This document shows positions 33,377 to 42,043 of a stretch of 45,647 nt of DNA, one piece after another (the stretch's first letter is position 1; each line of letters opens with the position of its first letter). The stretch is taken from contig CALVPP010000005.1 of the NCBI GenBank assembly GCA_944351395.1, positions 1 through 45,647 of the forward strand. Direction: 5' to 3'. This DNA is from an uncultured Bacilli bacterium (GTDB taxonomy: Bacteria > Bacillota_I > Bacilli_A > RFN20 > CAG-826). The notes under the pieces are model-generated. The model worked only from the letters and a program-made list of their open reading frames with translations, did not search any database and was not told where the DNA came from. A program made the position numbers and the translations under genes.

Positions 33377-34864
33377 TCAATCTAAAAGGTGAATAGCGTC
33401 ATATATATCTTGAGACAATTGTTCTAATGCAGCTTGAATTTTATCTAATGTATCATATTTAGCATTCGCACCACGATTTGGATCGGCAGCGACATCTCCC
33501 ATGAATGAACCAGCAGGAGTCCATACTTGGTTAATAGCTTTAATAGATGGCATGAGAACGATGCTACCATTACTAATTTTTTCAAACAATTGCTGTGATA
33601 GTTCATCGCTCTCCTCGGCTACATCACTACGAACAGGAGCAATTTGTAAAATTTCTTCTCTCAATTTAACCATCTTGTAGGAAGTAGCGAAGTTGATGAA
33701 CGCTAATGATGCATTTGGATATTTAGTATAACTCGACATCGCGTAACCATTAATACCGCCCATTTGCTTACATTCAATCATTTCATCGCTAGGATTTATC
33801 AAATCACCATTCGCAGGTAAATCCGGGAATGGAACACCGACGACGTTTTCATCTGCTAACTGAGTAGCTTCCTCAGCACTTAAACCTTTTTCGCTTTGAT
33901 ATGTAGTTGCGAGAGTGTCGACGATGACGCTGCGAACGTCTGGAGTAGTAACACTAGCAAAATATTTGCCACTAGCCATTGCTCCAGAAATAGCAAGTTT
34001 GGCACTGTCATCGATACATGCTGCACTCATCTCAGCAGCAAATTGTCTTAAAACTTGTACACCTAACTTAGCATCACCTGCATGAAGTCCAATGTCCTCA
34101 TCATCTCTATTATTATCTCCGAATAAATAAGCACCATAGCTAAATAGGTAACCACTTGAAAAATAGAAATCATTCAACGAGAATTCAAATCCATACTTAG
34201 TCGAATCTTCAGCATGATACATTTTAGAAAATTCGTATAAATCTACGAGATTTTCAACCATATCAGGGACGCCATTGTTATCATCATCCCAATTCGTTTG
34301 CCAATCAGAAGGCAATAAATCCTTACGGTAGTAGAGTAAAGGAGCTTGAATATTGAGTGGGACACCGAAAGTATAATTAACATTATTAGCAACTGCTTTG
34401 TATGCTTCTTCGGCAGCAGTAGGAATGACGTCACTTTCATAAGCTTCAATTAGATGTGTTGGTAAAGGCGTGACGTGCTTATCTTGCACCCAACCCATGA
34501 GTACGTCGTTTGCTTGATAAATGACGTCTGGACCATATCCATATGGGCCACTATTAGGTAAATCAGCAAATTCACCTTGATTTGCGTCTACTGCAGTAAT
34601 GCCATATTCAGCATATTCTTCGTTGAACGCATCCAATAATTCGTCTAGATACCCCATTTTAATTGCTGTATCATTCTCTACTATTTTAATGGTAACATTA
34701 CGTTCCAACTCACCATTAAACTTATCGAAGACTGAATCGTCTGGTGATGGATCTGTAATCGTACCTGGATCTGGCGGTACATCTGGATCATCCCCTGGAT
34801 CACAAGACGTAAGTGCGAGCAAACTTACTAAAGAAAATGCAAAAATAAACTTAATCTTCTTCAT
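33377..34864 (-). CDS. Maltodextrin-binding lipoprotein MalE type
   Basis: 495 residues. A lipoprotein signal (KK, hydrophobic core, lipobox LTSC) is followed by a Pro/Asp-rich linker and a type-1 solute-binding fold: YGPDVIYQANDVLMGWVQD, GVPLNIQAPLLYYRKDLLP, and NGYAMSSYTKYPNASLAFINF near the C-terminus. It captures malto-oligosaccharides outside the membrane and delivers them to MalFG. An unusual DDDNNGVPDMVE stretch near residue 190-201 matches an EF-hand calcium loop. GGAGGT precedes the ATG, and the gene overlaps the preceding GH13 gene by 14 bases, so the two are coupled. Confidence 0.94.
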   Translation of the reverse strand: MKKIKFIFAFSLVSLLALTSCDPGDDPDVPPDPGTITDPSPDDSVFDKFNGELERNVTIKIVENDTAIKMGYLDELLDAFNEEYAEYGITAVDANQGEFADLPNSGPYGYGPDVIYQANDVLMGWVQDKHVTPLPTHLIEAYESDVIPTAAEEAYKAVANNVNYTFGVPLNIQAPLLYYRKDLLPSDWQTNWDDDNNGVPDMVENLVDLYEFSKMYHAEDSTKYGFEFSLNDFYFSSGYLFSYGAYLFGDNNRDDEDIGLHAGDAKLGVQVLRQFAAEMSAACIDDSAKLAISGAMASGKYFASVTTPDVRSVIVDTLATTYQSEKGLSAEEATQLADENVVGVPFPDLPANGDLINPSDEMIECKQMGGINGYAMSSYTKYPNASLAFINFATSYKMVKLREEILQIAPVRSDVAEESDELSQQLFEKISNGSIVLMPSIKAINQVWTPAGSFMGDVAADPNRGANAKYDTLDKIQAALEQLSQDIYDAIHLLD

Positions 34865-36572
34865 GATTTTTTACCTCCTTCATCATGATGAATCCTTTAT
34901 TTAATAATTTGTGAAACTGATAATTATTAGCAATTAATATCTCACCATTTAATGCGATATTATGCACTCTATTAGATAAATTGACGTATAACACTATACG
35001 TTTCTTCTCATTTTCTCTAATAATTCGAAGTAACCCATGATGTTCATCAATTTTAAATTGTAGTGAATTAATCATTTCATGATTATGAATATGTATAAGT
35101 TTAATAATATTTTCATTAATTTTTTTATCCCACGTTTTTTCATCCCAATTAAAACATGCTCGATTATATGGATCATAGCCCCCATCGAGTCCTATTTCAT
35201 CGCCATAATAAAGACAAGGCACTCCAATGTATATATAAAGAAGAGCGTATCCAATTAAATATAAATCAACATCATGTTTGGTCTCATTGAAGAACCTATC
35301 AACATCATGACTAGACAGAAGATTTAGCAAATTATAATTGACGTTAGTTTTATACCTAAACAAATTAGAGATAATACGATTTTTAAATGTTCTAGCATCA
35401 TATTTTTGATACGCTACATAATTTAATACTTCTTTGGTAAAAGCATAATTCATAATGCTATCAAATTCTTGTCCGCTATTAAGATAGGCGTGAGCATTAT
35501 GCCAATTTTCACCTAGAAGAATGAAATGTGGATTAACAGCCTGCATTGCTCTTCTAAATCTTATCCAAAACGCATGAGGAATTTCATCACTCACATCTAA
35601 TCTAAAACCATCGATATGAAATAGTTTTGCATAATGTAAGCCGACTTCGATTATATAATCTTGAACCTGCTCATTATTTAAATTTAGACGCGGTAAATTT
35701 ATGCAACTAGCGAACGTTTCGTAATTCTTCCTCACCATGTCAATTTTATGACCTTCTATGAAAAACCAATCAAAATAGATGGATTTTTCCCCGTTATTCT
35801 TCACATCATCGAAAGCGAAAAAATCATCTGATACATGATTAAAAACTCCATCAAGTAAAATGATCATTCCTCTTTTATGCATCTCTTCGATTAATGATTT
35901 TAAAGACGTTTCATCTCCAAAATCTCTACTCACAGTATAATAATCAATTGTGTCATATTTGTGGTTCGAATAAGATTTGAATATAGGTGTTAGATAAATG
36001 GCATCGATTCCTAAACTACAAAGATAATCTAATTTTTGTTCTATACCTTTTAAAGTACCGCCAGCTAATGTATTTCGATCTATTTTATCGCCCCAGCGAA
36101 TGTTGATACGTGGGTTATTGTTATCATTATCTTTATAAAATCTATCGACGAAAATTTGATAGAAACATCGATTCACTAATCTATCGTTGATAGGAATGAT
36201 GTCAGACTTATTAGCGAAAGATATTTGAAAGAAATCGTAATAACCTTTTTTAATGTCATATGATTCATTGACACCACTTTCACTAAAATAAAATTGTTTT
36301 CCGTCTAGTTGAGTAATTCTAAATACGTAGGCAAATCTTTTATCTTTAAGTTCGATTCTTAATACGTAATAATCGTATATATCATCCGAACAAATTTTAG
36401 GCATTAATAAACTTTTAACACATTCGTGAAACGAATATTTATCATTGTAGATAAGTTCTACTTTTAAAATATCATCATCTTTCTTCGTCAAAAGACGAAT
36501 TTCGGCTTCTTTTTCATTCAAACAAAAGGAATAAATTGAATCACTTTTATGTCTTAACGCTGCAACATCCAT
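34851..36572 (-). CDS. GH13 α-glucan hydrolase (neopullulanase/cyclomaltodextrinase-like), copy A
   Basis: About 573 residues, cytoplasmic, paralogous to the GH13 protein at 27560-29254 along its whole length. The catalytic motifs are intact: GFRLDVSDE (nucleophile), LLGENWHN (acid/base) and LSSHDVDRF (third acid), plus LLDGVFNHVS. The ATG at 36572 is preferred over a TTG eight codons upstream because AAAGG lies between them at suitable spacing. It heads the importer operon and diverges from the LacI-family gene with a gap of only 48 bases, so the repressor probably controls both. Confidence 0.94.
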   Translation of the reverse strand: MDVAALRHKSDSIYSFCLNEKEAEIRLLTKKDDDILKVELIYNDKYSFHECVKSLLMPKICSDDIYDYYVLRIELKDKRFAYVFRITQLDGKQFYFSESGVNESYDIKKGYYDFFQISFANKSDIIPINDRLVNRCFYQIFVDRFYKDNDNNNPRINIRWGDKIDRNTLAGGTLKGIEQKLDYLCSLGIDAIYLTPIFKSYSNHKYDTIDYYTVSRDFGDETSLKSLIEEMHKRGMIILLDGVFNHVSDDFFAFDDVKNNGEKSIYFDWFFIEGHKIDMVRKNYETFASCINLPRLNLNNEQVQDYIIEVGLHYAKLFHIDGFRLDVSDEIPHAFWIRFRRAMQAVNPHFILLGENWHNAHAYLNSGQEFDSIMNYAFTKEVLNYVAYQKYDARTFKNRIISNLFRYKTNVNYNLLNLLSSHDVDRFFNETKHDVDLYLIGYALLYIYIGVPCLYYGDEIGLDGGYDPYNRACFNWDEKTWDKKINENIIKLIHIHNHEMINSLQFKIDEHHGLLRIIRENEKKRIVLYVNLSNRVHNIALNGEILIANNYQFHKLLNKGFIMMKEVKNHEED

Positions 36573-36584
36573 AAATTGTTTCCT

Positions 36585-36612
36585 TTGTAAATTCAATCTT
36601 ATAAGTTAGAAT
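36585..36612 (+). promoter_or_regulatory. Promoter of the LacI-family gene, leaderless type
   Basis: -35 TTGTAA (36585-36590), a 16-base spacer, and -10 TAGAAT (36607-36612). The ATG at 36621 lies 8 bases after the -10 box and has no Shine-Dalgarno site. Confidence 0.55.
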
Positions 36613-36625
36613 AATTTCTAATGAA
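36598..36625 (-). promoter_or_regulatory. Candidate promoter of the GH13-A/malEFG/msmX operon
   Basis: Minus strand: -10 TATAAG (36598-36603) and a weak -35 TTCATT (36620-36625), with a 16-base spacer. It overlaps the divergent LacI-family promoter, so the two would interfere with each other. No clear LacI-type palindrome was found in this gap. Confidence 0.35.
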
Positions 36626-37406
36626 GAAGATAACTATGCAAGACATAGCGAAGATGTGTGGAGTTAGTGTCGCGACCGTTTCTTATGTTTTAAACAATAA
36701 GGAGAATTCACGTGTCAGCGAACCTACAAAGCAGAAAATTTTACAAATTGCGAACTTATATACTTATCGTTATAACCCGTACGCTCGTTCGCTAGCGACG
36801 GGTGAAATTCATAATATATTATTCTTTTATGGCGAAGAAAATTTCTCTCTTTATAAAGCTGAGATATTAACTTTTATCAATCAGCTATCTTCATTTTTAA
36901 GACCTTATAAATATAATATCACAATCGCTCCGCATAACATGATTGCTAAATATAATTACGTAGATGCAATTATTACCTTTAGAGTGGATAAAGATACTTT
37001 CATGAAGCTAGGAGAATTAAATTTTATACCTCTCATCGCTATTGACTGTCATATCGATGACGATCTATTTTTTGAAATAAACAACTCTTTTAATAATATT
37101 CCGAAGGATAATTCGCTAATTCTATCTTTCCCATATAAGGATGAGCGAACAAACGAATTATTACGAGATGGAAGAAATGTGTGTTTCATCAATGATTTTG
37201 AATCATTACATGCAATTATTAAGGATAATAATGATAGATTACTCATCACGATCAACGAAGAGATGCACCAATATTTAGATGCGTTAGGGGTCAATCATCA
37301 ATATATTTCATTGAATAGCGAATCTAAATTTCAAGCCATCATTAATTCTATCGATCTTGCAATTAACCGCGAAGAAGTTGACGCACACCAATATCTCATC
37401 GATTGA
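36621..37406 (+). CDS. Short LacI/GalR-family regulator
   Basis: 261 residues; usual members have about 330. The N-terminal DNA-binding domain is canonical: MQDIAKMCGVSVATVSYVLNNK, then RVSEPTKQKILQIANLYTYRYNPYARSLATG, including the hinge-helix region. The effector domain is shortened and atypical: the first subdomain is recognisable (NILFFYG), but the C-terminal part that completes the sugar-binding fold and dimer interface is reduced. It may bind ligand differently or act without one. Its position, divergent from the maltodextrin operon, makes it the likely local regulator. It ends 60 bases before the convergent lipoprotein gene, with a GC-rich hairpin between. Confidence 0.88.
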   Translation: MKKITMQDIAKMCGVSVATVSYVLNNKENSRVSEPTKQKILQIANLYTYRYNPYARSLATGEIHNILFFYGEENFSLYKAEILTFINQLSSFLRPYKYNITIAPHNMIAKYNYVDAIITFRVDKDTFMKLGELNFIPLIAIDCHIDDDLFFEINNSFNNIPKDNSLILSFPYKDERTNELLRDGRNVCFINDFESLHAIIKDNNDRLLITINEEMHQYLDALGVNHQYISLNSESKFQAIINSIDLAINREEVDAHQYLID

Positions 37407-37412
37407 TTACCA

Positions 37413-37443
37413 CGGGTGCGGTAAGAAGGATAATCCGCACCCG
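37413..37443 (+). terminator. GC-rich hairpin between convergent genes
   Basis: Perfect 9-base arms CGGGTGCGG (37413-37421) and CCGCACCCG (37435-37443) with a 13-base loop. It stands out in AT-rich surroundings. No T-run follows on either strand, so it is a possible bidirectional terminator or 3' protective stem rather than a textbook intrinsic terminator. Strand is arbitrary. Confidence 0.45.
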
Positions 37444-37466
37444 CAGTAGAAATATGTTGTATTCGA

Positions 37467-38915
37467 TTAGGCGACCGCTGTAATCGTTATGATGTGTGAA
37501 TATGTGTTGATAGAAATATTATATTGACCTGGCGTCACAAATATTATATTTGTAGCGCTTAAATCATAGGCTTCATCTGCTACCGCTACATATGCTGATC
37601 CAAAGAAGTCGACGTATGGACTTGCAAGAGAAGCATTGTAATATTGAATGCCTAGTTGCTCATCAGCAGCACTTACAGTAATTGGTTCAGCTAAAGTTAG
37701 AACTTCTGGATCATCTGCACTTGCAGTAAGTTTTAAGCTTTCATCAATTCCCCAGGACCTACCACCAAAATTACCATCGACGTAGTAATCTGCAGACGTT
37801 GGAACATAATCTTCAGCTTTAGTGACATCCAAAACCTTAGTTTCAGCATCGTAAACGAAGTTATAATAGCCATCTTCATTTACTTTCATATTAGCTTCTC
37901 CACTAACGAGCGCTTTGCTAGCTTCGCTTAGATTTGAACCACGAATAAATTCATTGCCTTCGCTCGTCTCACCAGTAGCGGTTTCGGTAACCATGGAAGC
38001 GAACATAAATTCATCTTCAGCCTTGATATAGACGTTGTTTAGTGTATGAACACCATCAGTTTCAACCATCTTCGTATGATCATTTAATAAATTTGCCCAA
38101 CTGGTGATCATAGCGCCTTTCATGAAGAAAGTGGTCGTAGTCACAGCTGCAACTTCAGTAGAATCACCGACGCGTTCCCATTCAAGAGTGTCGTAATAAT
38201 TTCTGTTGTTATAAGTTTCTGGCATATCATCCTTTTGGAAATCTCCAGCAGGATAAGTTGTTAAGGTGAAACGGTATCTACCTTCTACTTGGGCTGTAAT
38301 ATTCGAAGTATAGTTATCACTACCTAAGCCACCACCAACTAAGAAATATTCTGTACCATCACGAGTTGGCTCAACAAGATAACCACCACCACGTTGATGA
38401 CCCCAACTATAAGTTTCTGTTTCTGCATCGTAAACTGGAACTGTGAATTGGAATTGATCACCGACGAAAAGATTCATCTCCAATGTAAAGATGTTTTCTG
38501 ATGCAGTAGATTCATCCACCATGTAATGGTCTTCGGTGAAAACCTTGCCCCAATTAGATTGACGAAGCAATGCGGTACCTCCACTACCAGCAACGGCCCA
38601 CTCGCGGGTGTCGTCTTGATAGGAAATAAACGATCCAAAAATGCTAAGATCGTCAGTCACGGGTAATGTGAAGTCATACTCGTGCGTCAAAGTTGGTTCA
38701 CCATACCAACCAAGGAATGTTTTGTCAGTAATCGTCTCGGATGGATCCCAATTAGGAGCTGTTTTTCCATCTTCAACTTTCTCAGTATGGACGACAGTCT
38801 CACCATCGAGATAACTGACGGTATGTGTAGTGTCCGTTGGATCACATGACGCTAAACTAATAGCAAGTGCCACCCCACATAAAAGAGGCACAAATGTGAA
38901 TAGCTTTCTTTTCAT
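37467..38915 (-). CDS. Surface lipoprotein, probable glucan-binding
   Basis: 482 residues. The lipoprotein signal ends in lipobox LASC. Residues ~30-95 resemble an InlB/Listeria-Bacteroides β repeat (VSYLDGETVVHTEKVEDG ... FLGWYGEP). The rest consists of β-rich domains. The C-terminal ~110 residues (YYVDGNFGGRSWG, then VTPGQYNISINTYSHIITI) resemble the SusE/SusF or CBM-like domains used by gut bacteria to hold starch. No catalytic motif was seen. Its promoter carries a LacI-type operator and it adjoins the maltodextrin locus, so a role in binding extracellular α-glucan is likely (inference). GGAGGAAAG precedes the ATG. Confidence 0.75.
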   Translation of the reverse strand: MKRKLFTFVPLLCGVALAISLASCDPTDTTHTVSYLDGETVVHTEKVEDGKTAPNWDPSETITDKTFLGWYGEPTLTHEYDFTLPVTDDLSIFGSFISYQDDTREWAVAGSGGTALLRQSNWGKVFTEDHYMVDESTASENIFTLEMNLFVGDQFQFTVPVYDAETETYSWGHQRGGGYLVEPTRDGTEYFLVGGGLGSDNYTSNITAQVEGRYRFTLTTYPAGDFQKDDMPETYNNRNYYDTLEWERVGDSTEVAAVTTTTFFMKGAMITSWANLLNDHTKMVETDGVHTLNNVYIKAEDEFMFASMVTETATGETSEGNEFIRGSNLSEASKALVSGEANMKVNEDGYYNFVYDAETKVLDVTKAEDYVPTSADYYVDGNFGGRSWGIDESLKLTASADDPEVLTLAEPITVSAADEQLGIQYYNASLASPYVDFFGSAYVAVADEAYDLSATNIIFVTPGQYNISINTYSHIITITAVA

Positions 38916-38947
38916 TAGCTTTCCTCCATAAAGTGCTTATTTGCCTT

Positions 38948-38965
38948 TGCTTAAACGGTTAAGCA
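38948..38965 (-). promoter_or_regulatory. LacI-family operator upstream of the surface lipoprotein
   Basis: A pseudo-palindrome centred on CG: half-site TGCTTAAAC against GGTTAAGCA, 8 of 9 positions symmetric. It lies about 8-25 bases downstream of the predicted transcription start, a position suited to repression. A third half-site (AGTGCTTA at 38933-38940 on the plus strand) can pair with the distal arm TAAGCACT. Confidence 0.6.
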
Positions 38966-38979
38966 CTTCTCTTAATTTC

Positions 38980-39008
38980 ATATTAAAGTCTTATTTTAGC
39001 GTTTGCAA
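38980..39008 (-). promoter_or_regulatory. Promoter of the surface lipoprotein gene
   Basis: Minus strand: -35 TTGCAA (39003-39008), a 17-base spacer, and -10 TAATAT (38980-38985). This gives a leader of about 55-60 bases containing the operator and a GGAGG site. The remainder of the 270-base gap up to the terminator at 39127 is AT-rich. Confidence 0.6.
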
Positions 39009-39126
39009 ATATTTTTTTTCATCGAATTTTAACCTCGATTTTTTTTAAGCATATGATGGTAAATTTTAGTATACTAAAGCGATTTTATTAACATTTATCA
39101 TGTCTTTATACTAAGAAAATTTAAGC

Positions 39127-39155
39127 AAAAAAGCTAAGCATTTACATGCCTAGCT
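39127..39155 (-). terminator. Intrinsic terminator of the two-gene surface operon
   Basis: On the minus strand, AGCTAGGCAT, loop GTAA, ATGCTTAGCT (one G-T pair), followed by six T. It lies about 30 bases after the stop of the 951-residue gene. Confidence 0.85.
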
Positions 39156-39185
39156 CGTGCGAAAAGGAGGTCAATATTGTCAATA

Positions 39186-42041
39186 TTATGAATTAACTTC
39201 TACAACGTAAGTTTTGCCTAATTCATCGTTTATATGTGCATTAACATATGTATTCATCTTTTCTAAGTTCACTGGGCTGCCTAAATCTATTAAATTAAGT
39301 TTAGCATTTACTTTTATCTCAATTCCGACATCGATATTAAGATTTAACTCAAGTCCAGTAAATGTCGAAGACACACTATCCGCATAAATTTTGATGAGTA
39401 AGTTTGACAAATCTTTATTTTTAGTAAGTTCTTCCAAATTCAAATCTAGGAAGAAATAAGATCCGCTAGCGTTATATTCCAAATCATTAATAAGATTTTC
39501 ATAATGAATTACTTGATCATCCGTCGAGGGAGTTGATGATTCAATCATATCTAAATACGTATCACGCAAACCTAATGTAAAATCTAATAAGTAATAGAGA
39601 ATATTATCAAAGAAAGAATTCATTTCTACTACCTCAGAATAAGTGACATCGTATTTCGTGCCAAAGATAGATTTTTTCTGATCGTAATCCGTTCTAGAAA
39701 CATAAACTAATCCATCCTTATAGTAGAAAGATGCACTTCTTTCAATGTTGAACACGCTAGATTGAATATAATCTGTATTATCGTTCACAAGGACGATGAC
39801 AGGTACTTTTTCAAGTTCAATCGCTAATGAAACATTTCCTTCTTCGTTTTTAATTTGAACGTCTATTGGTAAAGTAAACGCATCAATACCGATGAGATTC
39901 AAATTCACTTCACCATTGAAATGATAATCATCATAAATTGCTGTGTTGATACCTAATTCAAGGAATAATTTTAAGGAATTGAAATCAAAATAAGTATCAG
40001 ATATTTTTAATCTATTTGCTTCTATAGAAGCATCATATTCCTTAAGATTTAAAGAAACATTCACCGTCTCTTCTCCAAAAGTAATATTTTTGATGTCAAT
40101 TCCATAAAGATGAGTTTCATCATATCTAATTTCAATGCGCATGAGTAAGTCATCAAACCCAAGTAATGCACCACTAAAGTCAAAACCGATAAGAGTATCA
40201 GACACACTAATGTTAGAAAAGCTTGGCGTAGCAAATAATAATCCAATATCACCATTTAGGGCTTTGAACAAAGGAGTTGATTCAATCATAGTTATAATAT
40301 CGCCAAATAATTCCATGAAGTGTTCATCCTTATTCGCGATGACTTCTTCTATCATATTCATGACATCTTCTATAGAATTACCATCCATCTTCGCTCTTAA
40401 GGAAGTGTTGTATGCCATGAGTAAATTATTATCGCTGCGGTAATCGGCTTGGATGCGATGCGTATAATTCGTTCTATCGACGATGCTTACTTCGCCGAAA
40501 CCAAATTTTTCGGCGACATCAAATTGGAAACCACCGTTTATAGTTACAGGTGCTACATTAACGTCATTAGATACCACGCTACCACCGAGTTCAATTCTAA
40601 ACCTCTCTTGCTTAGTAAGATTCATAATCGTAGGAATGAGATTAAACATCGGATCGATAGATACATATCGTTCTTTTTCGATAATTGGCATATCAAATGT
40701 CGTTTCTAATAAATTTAGGTCGATAATGTATTGTCCAATTTTCACATCTACCAAAGAAAAGCCAATCAATTCATTATCGTTCGTAACAGAGATTTTAAAA
40801 GATTCCATGTCAAGACCGAACACTGATAAATTAAGCGTGATGGTCATACCGCGTTCATTCACTTCGATATGTTCAATCCAACTATTCAAATTCTCTAAAT
40901 TATCTAAAATATTCATCACTTCATCTAACGCTAAACCATCGCTCACACTAGTTAATAAATCATTGATAGTCTGATCGTTGATTTGATTGAGTAGATAAGA
41001 AATTAATGAGGCGATGCTTTCGCTCTCAACGCGGATAAAATTGATATCATTTTGATTTAAAAATACGGCATTATCTTCATATGATAAAGAAAATTCATGG
41101 TTTCTATCATTTTCTAAAACAGTTAAATCAAAATTATACTTGTTCGCATTTAAATCATATGAGATGTCGCCGTTAATGCTCATTGAAGAAACCTTATCTT
41201 CGCCTTTTAAATCAATACTGATGTTGAAAGTATTAGTCTTAGAATTAAAAGTATGATAAAGATTTTCGAACAAGTTCGTAAGCGGTGACATCGATTGATA
41301 AATGACACCACTAGTCTCTGGATTTATAATTTGTGAATTGTCATTCGTCCTTACAATATCACAATCTAAAAAACAGAACAAATCTTCGTAGAAGAATTTA
41401 TTAGTGCGCATACCAGTAAAGTTATATTCGAAATCCGATTTAAAAAATAAGCTTATGTCATCTGTAATTGCTAGCTCAAAAACATATCCATCTGGATCAG
41501 TCATTGGTTCCATTTCTTCAATTTTGCTAACTAATCCAGCTAAATCTAAATCGACGAGAACATTTGGTAAGCCTACTTCAATATTTAAAGAAGATAGCAT
41601 ACTTACAAAGTCTAAGACATTAGCATTCGTCATCTTGAGATGAGCATCATTATAATCTAGGAATAATGTTTCGCTGATATAGTGAACTTTGGCACTAACG
41701 TTTGATGCACCAAAACGCAAAGACAAATCACCTTCTACTTTTAAATTATTTAAATCGCTAGCGTCAGCACGACCACTAATATCGATAAAACCTTGACTTA
41801 ACGATGGTTCGTAAGTAAATGAAAGCTCAGCATCAATATCAAATGTCTTTAATGACGTAAGCGAGGACATGAGTATTTCACTTGGTTTTAAAGGCACATC
41901 TGGATCTGGTTCAATAGGTCCTGGACCTGGTTGAACTGATAAACCACCAATGCCCATGCAGATGTAATAACTACCAAATCCACTGGCAGTTAAAAGCGAT
42001 AAAAATAACGTCGTCCCTTTAAATATGCCTTTTAAATTCAT
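39186..42041 (-). CDS. Large exported protein of unknown function with repeated β-rich domains
   Basis: 951 residues. Not recognised. A hydrophobic N-terminal segment (about 9-33) acts as signal or anchor; it is followed by a Pro-rich linker (QPGPGPIEPDPDVPLKP). The rest is a series of β-rich units, each alternating LxLxF/VxVxL strands with short helices such as VLDFVSMLSSL or IEDVMNMIEE. The pattern resembles LolA/LppX-like lipid-binding sheets, but that is visual analogy only. Phrases such as INGDISYDLNANKYNFDLTV and INGGFQFDVAEKFGFGEVSI indicate internal repeats of about 200-300 residues. GGAGGT precedes the ATG, which lies 2 bases after the stop of the 296-residue gene; the two form an operon ended by a terminator. 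Confidence 0.6.
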   Translation of the reverse strand: MNLKGIFKGTTLFLSLLTASGFGSYYICMGIGGLSVQPGPGPIEPDPDVPLKPSEILMSSLTSLKTFDIDAELSFTYEPSLSQGFIDISGRADASDLNNLKVEGDLSLRFGASNVSAKVHYISETLFLDYNDAHLKMTNANVLDFVSMLSSLNIEVGLPNVLVDLDLAGLVSKIEEMEPMTDPDGYVFELAITDDISLFFKSDFEYNFTGMRTNKFFYEDLFCFLDCDIVRTNDNSQIINPETSGVIYQSMSPLTNLFENLYHTFNSKTNTFNISIDLKGEDKVSSMSINGDISYDLNANKYNFDLTVLENDRNHEFSLSYEDNAVFLNQNDINFIRVESESIASLISYLLNQINDQTINDLLTSVSDGLALDEVMNILDNLENLNSWIEHIEVNERGMTITLNLSVFGLDMESFKISVTNDNELIGFSLVDVKIGQYIIDLNLLETTFDMPIIEKERYVSIDPMFNLIPTIMNLTKQERFRIELGGSVVSNDVNVAPVTINGGFQFDVAEKFGFGEVSIVDRTNYTHRIQADYRSDNNLLMAYNTSLRAKMDGNSIEDVMNMIEEVIANKDEHFMELFGDIITMIESTPLFKALNGDIGLLFATPSFSNISVSDTLIGFDFSGALLGFDDLLMRIEIRYDETHLYGIDIKNITFGEETVNVSLNLKEYDASIEANRLKISDTYFDFNSLKLFLELGINTAIYDDYHFNGEVNLNLIGIDAFTLPIDVQIKNEEGNVSLAIELEKVPVIVLVNDNTDYIQSSVFNIERSASFYYKDGLVYVSRTDYDQKKSIFGTKYDVTYSEVVEMNSFFDNILYYLLDFTLGLRDTYLDMIESSTPSTDDQVIHYENLINDLEYNASGSYFFLDLNLEELTKNKDLSNLLIKIYADSVSSTFTGLELNLNIDVGIEIKVNAKLNLIDLGSPVNLEKMNTYVNAHINDELGKTYVVEVNS

Positions 42042-42043
42042 AA

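Noticed and set aside
39065-39078. Perfect palindrome TTTAGTATACTAAA
   Set aside because: AT-rich and outside the predicted promoter; without conservation data it may be chance. It remains a weak operator candidate.
39163-39188. Tandem GTCAATATT repeat with GGAGG and an ATG on the plus strand
   Set aside because: The ATG opens a two-codon frame only. There is no evidence of a gene.
40483-40974. 163-codon open frame antisense to the 951-residue gene
   Set aside because: No Shine-Dalgarno site or promoter, and the opposite frame is clearly coding with a signal peptide and strand pattern.
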